Assembly: GCA_030147065.1 (NCBI GenBank)
Contig: JASLAP010000372.1
Coordinates: forward strand, 1 to 14,889
Direction: 5' to 3'
DNA length: 14,889 nucleotides
Source of the DNA: Pseudonocardia sp.
GTDB taxonomy: Bacteria; Actinomycetota; Actinomycetes; Mycobacteriales; Pseudonocardiaceae
Below the pieces are notes generated by a model. The model did no database searches. It had not been told where the DNA came from and saw only the letters and a program-made list of their open reading frames with translations. Shown here one piece after another: positions 7,597-13,586 of this stretch (position 1 is its first letter; every line of letters starts with the position of its first letter). The position numbers were made by a program, and so were the translations under genes.

Positions 7597-8274
7597 TCAG
7601 CTGATGGCGCCGGCCCGCAGCGCCAGCAGCACCAGCTGGGCGCGGTCCCCGGAGCCCAGCTTGCGCCCGATCCGGCCCAGGTGGCTCTTGATCGTCAGCG
7701 GCGACAGGCCGAGCTGCTCGGCGATCTCCCGGTTCGGGTGGCCGTTCGCGGCGTGCTGCAGGATCTCCTGCTCGCGGTGGGTCAGCGCGCGCGGCACCCC
7801 GCGCAGGTCCGGCACGTAGCGCACGCCGGGCGGGCGCGGGCCGAGCCCGTCGGGCGCGAGCGGCTCCGGGTTCGGCGCCGGGACCGGCCGGTCGGTCGGC
7901 GCGGACAGCACCCCGGTCGCGCCAGCCAGCAGCGCGGACACGATCTGCCGGGTGCCGGCCCGCGGCATCACCACGACGACCCGGCACCAGCCCTGCCCGT
8001 CCAGTTCGGCGAGCAGGCTGCTGAACTCGGCGTCGCCCGGGTCGGCGCCCACCACGGCCAGGTCCCGGGCCCCCGCGGAACGCGCGGCGATCCGGGCCTC
8101 GGCCGGGTCGGCGACCTCCAGCACCGCGACCACGCCGAACTCGCGCAGCTGGGCGGTGATCAGCGCCCGGCGCGCCGGGTCGGGGTGGACCAGCAGGACC
8201 CGGCGCAGCACGAAGGGCTCGGCGCCGACCGGCACCGGCTCGCCCGGCCGGTGGTCGACACCCGCGCTGGTCAT
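7597..8274 (-). CDS. LuxR/NarL-type transcriptional regulator with degenerate receiver domain
   Basis: DNA-binding regulator of 225 aa. Residues 164-225 are a LuxR-type helix-turn-helix: LTHREQEILQHAANG, then NREIAEQLGLSPLTIKSHL and RIGRKLG. The N-terminal half resembles a receiver (VLLVHPDPARRALI at 27-39), but phosphorylation residues are lost. The acidic pair reads HPD, the aspartate position in DLAVVGAD is Gly76 with only an offset Asp78, and no clear conserved Lys follows. It probably senses something other than a kinase phosphoryl group. I chose ATG 8274 because it forms TGATG with the stop of the upstream small gene; the frame runs open to 8604 but has no better start. Target genes are unknown. 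Confidence 0.85.
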   Translation of the reverse strand: MTSAGVDHRPGEPVPVGAEPFVLRRVLLVHPDPARRALITAQLREFGVVAVLEVADPAEARIAARSAGARDLAVVGADPGDAEFSSLLAELDGQGWCRVVVVMPRAGTRQIVSALLAGATGVLSAPTDRPVPAPNPEPLAPDGLGPRPPGVRYVPDLRGVPRALTHREQEILQHAANGHPNREIAEQLGLSPLTIKSHLGRIGRKLGSGDRAQLVLLALRAGAIS

Positions 8275-8507
8275 CAGGCGGCGCCCGCGGAGTGGCTGAT
8301 CCGGGCCAGCTCGGCCATGCCGCGCAGCACGCACGGCCAGGGCTCGCGGGGCACCCCGGTGCCGCCCGCGGTGCACGCCCGACAACGCCCGTCCGCGTCG
8401 GGGACGTGGGCGTTGAGCAGGCGCAGCCACACCCCCACCATCGGCGCCAGTTCGTCGGCGAAAGCGCTGGCCCGAGGCCGCGAGCGGTTCTGTCCGCCAG
8501 GCACCAC
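8274..8507 (-). CDS. small three-cysteine protein coupled to the LuxR-type regulator
   Basis: A 77-aa soluble protein of unknown function. Start GTG 8507 has AAGGGGAG at 8520-8513 with 5 nt spacing; GTG 8504 (8 nt) is equally possible. After a basic N-terminus (GGQNRSRPR) comes a helix FADELAPMVGVWLRLLNAHV. Then follows a Cys-rich segment GRCRACTAGGTGVP ending in EPWPC, with cysteines at 42, 45 and 59, and a final short helix. Three cysteines plus His35 or His73 could hold a metal, but this is not WhiB-like, which needs four spaced cysteines. I recall similar short proteins in Pseudonocardiales without a known role. Its stop overlaps the regulator ATG as TGATG, so the two are probably made in fixed ratio and may act together. 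Confidence 0.75.
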   Translation of the reverse strand: MVPGGQNRSRPRASAFADELAPMVGVWLRLLNAHVPDADGRCRACTAGGTGVPREPWPCVLRGMAELARISHSAGAA

Positions 8508-8573
8508 GACTGCTCCCCTTCCCGACCGTGTCCGGCCCGTACCGTGTGGGTGAGCTTGCCAACGAAAGCGATG

Positions 8574-8604
8574 TCTGCACGCACGAATGCATGTGCATCT
8601 GCAC
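8574..8604. promoter_or_regulatory. phased TGCA repeats with inverted repeat GTGCA-N2-TGCAC in a divergent control region
   Basis: TGCA begins at 8576, 8588, 8594 and 8600, at steps of 12, 6 and 6 nt. TCTGCAC is repeated directly at 8574-8580 and 8598-8604. GTGCA (8593-8597) and TGCAC (8600-8604) form a short perfect inverted repeat. The cluster lies upstream of both the minus-strand Cys-protein/regulator unit and the plus-strand PAS regulator, in a segment clearly poorer in GC than its surroundings. It is a good operator candidate for one of these regulators, unproven. Confidence 0.45.
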
Positions 8605-8642
8605 TCACTCATGGCTCCGCCCGCGAGCGTCCCCCCACCAGG

Positions 8643-8671
8643 TTCGCAAGAATGGGCCGCTGATGCATACT
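8643..8671 (+). promoter_or_regulatory. candidate promoter for the leader ORF and PAS regulator (TTCGCA-N17-CATACT)
   Basis: TTCGCA (8643-8648) matches four of six -35 positions. CATACT (8666-8671) at 17-nt spacing is a fair -10. Transcription would start near 8678, leaving about 105 nt of leader before GTG 8783. No better pair is visible between 8521 and 8782. Confidence 0.3.
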
Positions 8672-8782
8672 GTAACGATTCAACTAGACCAGAAGAGTGA
8701 ACGATCGACACCTCCTGCCGCCACCGGTGACCGGATGGATACGGTCTAGCTCCTCCCCGTCACCCCGCCGCAGGAGAGTCTC

Positions 8783-8860
8783 GTGACTGTCCGCTCCACA
8801 GTGGCCGCGCAGCCCCGCCGCCCTCGCGCGGACCGCGCCGGCGGGGTGGTGCGCCCGTGA
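8783..8860 (+). CDS. 25-aa leader peptide ORF coupled to the PAS-LuxR regulator
   Basis: A short ORF: GTG 8783 with AGGAGA at 8772-8777 and 5 nt spacing, the best ribosome site in this region. It codes 25 residues with six arginines, beginning MTVRSTVAAQPRRPR and ending GGVVRP. Its TGA (8858-8860) overlaps the GTG of the PAS regulator (8857-8859), whose own site (GGGGTGG at 8843-8849) is weak. It is likely translated as an upstream ORF that delivers ribosomes to the regulator. Whether the peptide itself acts or is only a coupling device cannot be told. Confidence 0.6.
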   Translation: MTVRSTVAAQPRRPRADRAGGVVRP

Positions 8861-10701
8861 CCACCGGTGCCGACGAGCGCCTCCGACTGCCCGGCGCGAC
8901 CGGGGACGCCTGGCCCACCGGGGAGGCGGAGCACTTCGTGCGGTGCTTCGACACCGCGGCGGCGGCGGCCTTCCTGGTCGACGGCCGGGGCCGCTGCGTC
9001 TGGGCCAACGCGGCCTTCGCCGCCCTGACCGGGACCACCGCCGAGACCTTCGGGCCGGCCCCGGCGCCCGGGGTCCCCGCCCCGCGCGTCGCGGGGCGCG
9101 AGGCGCAGCGCTCCGACCCGTACGCGGCCGGCGGGCTCGCCGGCCGGGTGGCCGAGGCCGCCCGGACCGGGCTGCCGGTCCGGATCGAGCGGGTCCGCTT
9201 CGACCAGGAGTCCGGTCCGCCGCGCTGGGCGACCGGCTCGGCGGTCGCGGTACCGACCGACGACGGCCCGCTCGCCGCCGCGACGCTGCACGAGATCGGC
9301 CTGGACGTCGCCGGCGACCTCGCCCGGCTGCTCGCCGAGACCCCGGTGCTGATCCTCACCACCGATCCCGACCTGCGCTGCACCTGGGTGGCCGGCGAGG
9401 TGTCGGCCTGGCCGGGCGAACCCCGGTCGTTGATCGGCCGGACGCTGCCGGAGATCCTCGGCATCACCGATCCCGCGCACCCCTGGGTGGCACCGTTCCA
9501 CCGGGCGCTGGCCGGTGAGCAGGTCCACCAGCGGGCGACCTTCGAGGGCGTGCACCTGGACTACCGGGTCGGCCCGCTGCTCGACGGCGAGCGCCGCACG
9601 ACGGGCACCGTGACCGTGGCGGTGGACGTGACCGACACCGAACTGGCCCGCCACCGCCAGCAGCTGGCCGAGGAGCGGTTCCGGCTGCTGGTGGAGCACT
9701 CCCCCGCGGTGATCGACGTGCGGGACGCCGCGGACCGCATCGTGCACGCCAACCCGGCCTTCCTGCGCACCTTCGGCGTGCGGCTGGCCGACGTGGTCGG
9801 CCAGCGCCCCGCCGAGCAGGAGGTCCCGGACGCCGCCGGCAGCGACGTGGCCGACCTGCTCGAGGCCGGGCGCCGGGTGCGCGAGACCGGCCGGCCGCGG
9901 GTGTGGCAGGGCCGGATCCCGCACCCCGACGGGCACCTGGTGGACCTGCTCGGTCACGTCTTCCCGCTGCCCGCCGAGGACGACCGCGGCGACATCGGCG
10001 AGGTCTTCGTCGACGTCACCGCGCACGAGCGGTCCCGGCGCGAGCTCGCCGAGTCCGAACAGCGCTTCCGGGCGTTCTTCAACGGCGCCGAGATCGGCGT
10101 GCTGATGTTGGACCTGGACGCCCGGGTGGTGGATGCGAACCCGGCGGCGCTGCGGCTGACCGGGCGCACCCTGCAGGAGGTGCGCGGGCAGCCGGTCGAC
10201 CTCGCCATCACCGTGGCCGACGTGCAGCGGCACGCGCCGCTGTGGGCCGAACTGGTGGCCGGCCGGCGCGGGCGCTACGACCTGAGCGTCACCCTGCGCA
10301 GCAGCGACGGGCGGCTGCGACCGGCCCGGCTCACCGTCACCCTGGTCCGCACCGCGCGGGGCACCCCGTCGCTCGGGCTGGCGCTGGCCGTGCCGCTGGC
10401 CACCGAGACCGAGACGGTCACCGTGCCGGCCCGCAGCGTGCCCTCGGCCGGGGAGGCGGCGGTCCTGGAGCGGCTCGCCGCCGGCGCGAGCCTGCAGCAG
10501 ATCGCCACCGACCTCGGGATGAGCCGGCGCGGGGTGGACTACCGGATCACCCGGCTGCGGCACAAGCTGCGGGCCGACGGACCGGGTGGGACCCCGACCA
10601 ACAGCGCCGCGCTGATCGCCCGGGCGTACGCGCTGGGCATCCTGCACCCCGCGGTCTGGCCGCCGCGGGTCGCCGACGCGGGCACCGACCGGTCCGACTG
10701 A
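8857..10701 (+). CDS. multi-PAS sensor with C-terminal LuxR-like DNA-binding domain
   Basis: A 614-aa cytoplasmic one-component regulator without a predicted membrane segment. Four PAS-like modules are visible: about 26-110 (FLVDGRGRCVWANAAFAALT), 154-264 (weaker), 272-391 (FRLLVEHSPAVIDV, then IVHANPAFLRTFGV) and 401-520 (FRAFFNGAEIGVLMLDL, then VVDANPAALRLTGR). No LOV cysteine motif NCRFLQ is present, so flavin photochemistry is unlikely; ligand or cofactor is unknown. Residues about 530-600 form a helix-turn-helix: VLERLAAGASLQQIATDLG, then MSRRGVDYRITRLRHKL, followed by AALIARAYALGIL and WPPRV, a C-terminal pattern I recall from actinobacterial PAS regulators. No kinase or cyclase domain is attached. 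The start GTG 8857 is set by the GTGA overlap with the leader ORF. It converges on the c-di-GMP gene. Confidence 0.85.
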   Translation: MTTGADERLRLPGATGDAWPTGEAEHFVRCFDTAAAAAFLVDGRGRCVWANAAFAALTGTTAETFGPAPAPGVPAPRVAGREAQRSDPYAAGGLAGRVAEAARTGLPVRIERVRFDQESGPPRWATGSAVAVPTDDGPLAAATLHEIGLDVAGDLARLLAETPVLILTTDPDLRCTWVAGEVSAWPGEPRSLIGRTLPEILGITDPAHPWVAPFHRALAGEQVHQRATFEGVHLDYRVGPLLDGERRTTGTVTVAVDVTDTELARHRQQLAEERFRLLVEHSPAVIDVRDAADRIVHANPAFLRTFGVRLADVVGQRPAEQEVPDAAGSDVADLLEAGRRVRETGRPRVWQGRIPHPDGHLVDLLGHVFPLPAEDDRGDIGEVFVDVTAHERSRRELAESEQRFRAFFNGAEIGVLMLDLDARVVDANPAALRLTGRTLQEVRGQPVDLAITVADVQRHAPLWAELVAGRRGRYDLSVTLRSSDGRLRPARLTVTLVRTARGTPSLGLALAVPLATETETVTVPARSVPSAGEAAVLERLAAGASLQQIATDLGMSRRGVDYRITRLRHKLRADGPGGTPTNSAALIARAYALGILHPAVWPPRVADAGTDRSD

Positions 10702-10717
10702 GCCGGCCCTGGCTCAG
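10698..10717. terminator. short hairpin carrying both stop codons of convergent genes
   Basis: CTGAGCC (10698-10704), a 6-nt loop and GGCTCAG (10711-10717) form a perfect 7-bp stem. The left arm contains the TGA of the PAS regulator (10699-10701). The right arm contains the complement of the TGA of the GGDEF-EAL gene (10714-10716). With only 12 nt between the genes this is the only visible bidirectional terminator candidate. There is no T-tract. Confidence 0.5.
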
Positions 10718-13071
10718 CCGGCCGGGCGCGCCACCACCCGCCCCGCCACCCCGGCACCAACCCCGCCGGCCGTATAGCTGATCGCACCGCAGGCCGTGTC
10801 GTCGACCGGATCGAGAGCACCGCCGTCGGCGGGCGACGCCGGCCGGCCGTCCCCGTCCCCGGTCCCGGCGTTGCGCCCGGCCAGCCAGCGGGCGAACCCG
10901 GCGGCCGGGGTCGGGCGCAGGTACAGGTAGCCCTGCGCGGCGTCGGCGCCGACCCGGCGCAGGAACTGCTGCTGGTCGACCCGCTCCACGCCCTCGGCCA
11001 CGATCCGCAGCCCGAGCCGGCCGGCCACCTCCACGATGGCCTCCACGACGGCCTCGTCGGCGGCCCGGCTCGGCCCGCCGGTCAGGAACGACCGGTCGAT
11101 CTTCACGATGTCCAGCGGCAGCGTGCGCAGCGTGGTCAGCGCCGAGTAGCCGGTGCCGAAGTCGTCGATGGCGATGGTGGCACCGAGCCCGATCAGCCGG
11201 TCCAGCGCCGGGGCGATGTCCGGCGAGTCGAGCACCATGCTCTCGGTGATCTCCAGCACGAGCTGGTCGGCGGCCAGCTCGAAGTCGGCCACGCAGCCGC
11301 GCACCACCTCGGCGAACCCCGGCTCGGTGAGCTGCGCCGCGGAGACGTTGACGTGCAGGGCGAGCGGCCCCGAGGGCCCGGCCCAGCCGGCCGCCTCGGC
11401 GCAGGCCCGGCGCAGCACGTGGGCGCCGATGTCGACGATCGCCCCGGTGCGCTCGGCGAGCGGGATGAACTCCCCGGGCGGCAACAACCCGCGGGTGGGG
11501 TGCTGCCAGCGGACCAGCGCCTCGACCGCGACGCAGTGACCGCCGGCGACCGAGACGATCGGCTGGTAGTGCACGACCAGCTGGCCGGCCACCGCGGCAG
11601 CCGCCAGCTCGCGCTCGAAGCCGGCCCCGCCGGCGTCGTCGAGCAGGCCGACGTCGAACACCTCGACCCGGTTCTTGCCGCGGGCCTTGGCCGCGTACAT
11701 GGCCGCGTCGGCGTGCTTGAGCAGTGCCGCCGAGGTGATCCCGGGGGCGGCGAAGGCCAGCCCGACGCTGGTGCAGACCTGCACCATCCGCCCGTCCAGC
11801 GACACCCGCCCGGCGATGGTGTCGACCAGCCGCTGCGCGACGGCAGGTGCGGAGTCGGCCGCGTCGGGCAGCAGCACCGCGAACTCGTCACCGCCCAGCC
11901 GGGCGCAGACGTCCTGCGGGCGCAGGGCGGCCCGCAGCCGGGACGCGACGTGGGCGAGCAGCGCGTCGCCCGCGGCGTGCCCCAGCTCGTCGTTGACGTT
12001 CTTGAAGTCGTCCAGGTCGAGGAACAGCAGGACGCACCGGCCGGGGCCGAGCCGTCGGCGGTCGAGCTCCTCCAGGAACGCCGACCGGTTGGCCAGCCCG
12101 GTCAGCGGGTCGATCCGGGCCTGCTCGCGCAGCTCGTGGTGGACCTCGCTGGTGCGCAGGGCCAGCGCGACCTGGTTGGTCATCGACTGCACCGCCACGA
12201 TCGCGTCCGGCGGGACCGCCCCGGGCGCCCCGAGCGCGATCCAGCCGTCGGGCTCCCCGGGCAGCGCCACGCCGAGCCATTCCGCGGATGGCCCGATCAG
12301 CCCGGCCGTCGCCGGCCCGTCCGCGAACCGGTGCACCCCGCCGATCCCCGGGTCGCCGGGCAGCACCGCACGCGGCAGCTCCCGCGGCACGGGGGCGAGC
12401 TCGCCCGCGTGGTCGAGCACCCGGAGCTGCTCGCCGTCGCCGCTCAGGGTCAGGGCCCGCAGCCCGGGGGTGGCCGCGCAGATCGCCGCGACGCACGTGC
12501 GGCCCTGCTGGTGGATCTCGGTGCGGTCGGTCAGCCCGATCAGCCGGTTGCCCAGCTGGACCAGCGCGGCGTCGCGCCGGCGGGACTGCTCGCGGGCGAA
12601 CAGGCTGCGCGCCAGCGCCCGCGCCACCAGCATGGTCAACCAGAGCGCGGGGACCGGGACGAGCATGGTCAGCAGCTGGGTCCGGACGTCCCCACCGGTG
12701 AACCGGGCCCACAGCGGCACGGCAGCCAGCGCGCCCGCCGAGATCAGCGCGCAGTACAGCACCGCCCGGCGCGCCGAGCCGTACAGCGCGCGGAACCAGA
12801 CCGCGGCGAACCAGCAGATGTAGATGGCCACCGGCATCGGCAGGGCCGTCACCAGCAGCACCACCGCGGCGGCCTCGGCCAGGTCCGCCAGCAGCCCGGC
12901 CCGCCGGGTGCGGTAGCGCCGGACCCACACCACCACCAGGACGGCGAGCGCCGCCGCGGCCAGCGGCCGCAGCCCGGGGAGCATGACGATCAGCGGCCGG
13001 GGCAGGGTGGCGGCCAGCGACAGCACCGCGCTGATCGCGAACAGCCGGCGGGTCTGCTCGATCAGCCCCAC
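10714..13071 (-). CDS. membrane GGDEF-EAL protein: bifunctional c-di-GMP synthase/phosphodiesterase
   Basis: A 785-aa inner-membrane enzyme for cyclic di-GMP turnover. Residues 9-155 contain about six hydrophobic helices, likely a membrane sensor. About 160-320 look GAF-like and run into DPLTGLANR. The cyclase site is GGDEF at 393-397, with an inhibitory I-site RPQD at 384-387, exactly five residues before it. The EAL domain starts around 500 and keeps EALVRW (517-522), NVSAAQL, LEITES, AIDDFGTGYSAL, DIVKIDRSFL, VAEGVE and QGYLYLRP, so phosphodiesterase residues appear complete. Both activities are therefore possible; which dominates cannot be read. The start is GTG 13071; no Shine-Dalgarno is evident and no ATG or GTG lies further upstream in frame before about 13160. 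A Gly/Ala/Asp-rich tail follows EAL. Confidence 0.93.
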   Translation of the reverse strand: MGLIEQTRRLFAISAVLSLAATLPRPLIVMLPGLRPLAAAALAVLVVVWVRRYRTRRAGLLADLAEAAAVVLLVTALPMPVAIYICWFAAVWFRALYGSARRAVLYCALISAGALAAVPLWARFTGGDVRTQLLTMLVPVPALWLTMLVARALARSLFAREQSRRRDAALVQLGNRLIGLTDRTEIHQQGRTCVAAICAATPGLRALTLSGDGEQLRVLDHAGELAPVPRELPRAVLPGDPGIGGVHRFADGPATAGLIGPSAEWLGVALPGEPDGWIALGAPGAVPPDAIVAVQSMTNQVALALRTSEVHHELREQARIDPLTGLANRSAFLEELDRRRLGPGRCVLLFLDLDDFKNVNDELGHAAGDALLAHVASRLRAALRPQDVCARLGGDEFAVLLPDAADSAPAVAQRLVDTIAGRVSLDGRMVQVCTSVGLAFAAPGITSAALLKHADAAMYAAKARGKNRVEVFDVGLLDDAGGAGFERELAAAAVAGQLVVHYQPIVSVAGGHCVAVEALVRWQHPTRGLLPPGEFIPLAERTGAIVDIGAHVLRRACAEAAGWAGPSGPLALHVNVSAAQLTEPGFAEVVRGCVADFELAADQLVLEITESMVLDSPDIAPALDRLIGLGATIAIDDFGTGYSALTTLRTLPLDIVKIDRSFLTGGPSRAADEAVVEAIVEVAGRLGLRIVAEGVERVDQQQFLRRVGADAAQGYLYLRPTPAAGFARWLAGRNAGTGDGDGRPASPADGGALDPVDDTACGAISYTAGGVGAGVAGRVVARPAG

Positions 13072-13207
13072 CGGCCGCGGCCAGTACGCCCGGCCGCGGG
13101 CCCATCCGGGACCGGGTCGGGATCCGCGGCCCGCCGGCGCGGTCTCTGGTGCCCTCAGCCTCTCGTCCCTTCAGCCTGTCGCTGCGACCGGACCGTCACC
13201 CGGGTAA

Positions 13208-13274
13208 GCCGATCAGCGCGGAGCCGGGGGTCCGAACAGCCGCAAGGCCGATCAGGGACGGCGCCGGCGGCGCC
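13208..13274. repeat. direct repeat GCCGATCAG x2 followed by a GC palindrome
   Basis: GCCGATCAG occurs at 13208-13216 and 13247-13255, each preceded by AA or AAG. Next to the second copy GGCGCC (13260-13265), 3 nt and GGCGCC (13269-13274) form a six-base-pair hairpin. Read on the minus strand, this lies 137-203 nt upstream of the c-di-GMP gene start, so it could sit in its promoter or its 5' leader. Confidence 0.4.
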
Positions 13275-13518
13275 ACCCTCCTGTCGGCGCAAAGAGCGTA
13301 ACTCCCGTGACCGTGGGTGACAGTCAGGGTAGGGGCACCCGGGCGGCGACTGCGCGGGTCGGCACGGTCGGCGCGCCTCGTCGAGCGAGGTGAGCACGGT
13401 CGGAGCGGACACCAGCAGCACGGTGCCACGGTGAGCGGTCGACCGGGAGCGCCGAGTGCACATGTCGGCCGTTCGTGTGATGCACGACGAGCGGATGAGC
13501 GGCATCTGGCGGGTCGAG

Positions 13519-13533
13519 CTACTGCACAAGTAG
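13519..13533. promoter_or_regulatory. short inverted repeat CTACT-GCACA-AGTAG upstream of the Pro/Gly-rich gene
   Basis: CTACT (13519-13523) and AGTAG (13529-13533) are perfect inverted arms around five bases, in one of the few AT-richer spots of the region. It lies 54-68 nt upstream of GTG 13587, a usual operator distance. The stem is short, so chance is not excluded. Confidence 0.3.
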
Positions 13534-13586
13534 TAATGGCGCGGCCACCATCCGCTAGAACGTATCCCGCTGAGAGGTGCTCGACC

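Larger units (their letters stand above)
13072..13586. other. 515-nt divergent intergenic region, no convincing gene
   Basis: The region separates the minus-strand c-di-GMP gene from the plus-strand Pro/Gly-rich gene and must hold both promoters. I find no ORF with a believable start and codon pattern. The part at 13200-13330 is rich in repeats and stems, and the part at 13515-13570 is AT-richer and holds a hairpin and a weak TAGAAC -10-like box at 13556-13561. No clear -35 box is visible on either strand. A structured 5' leader for the minus-strand gene is possible but matches no riboswitch class I can align with confidence. Confidence 0.6.

Noticed and set aside
8274..8507. WhiB-like iron-sulfur regulator
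   Set aside because: Only three cysteines, wrong spacing, and no G[VI]WGG turn.
8275..8604. N-terminal extension of the LuxR-type regulator to 8604
   Set aside because: The extension overlaps the small Cys-protein gene in another frame, has no ribosome site, and the TGATG junction gives a natural start at 8274.
8528..8749. 73-codon plus-strand frame in the divergent control region
   Set aside because: No ribosome site, poor codon pattern, and it covers the AT-richer regulatory segment.
8857..10701. LOV photoreceptor among the PAS domains
   Set aside because: No NCRFLQ-type flavin-cysteine motif in any of the four modules.
13280..13310. FliA/WhiG-type promoter around minus-strand GCCGACAG
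   Set aside because: The -10 is off consensus and no TAAA or CTCA -35 lies 15-16 nt upstream.
13200..13330. c-di-GMP-I (GEMM) or c-di-AMP riboswitch
   Set aside because: Only short fragments resemble the consensus. The core blocks (GGCAAACC and GGTTACC for GEMM; GGGGTGAATC for ydaO) are absent, so I do not annotate it.
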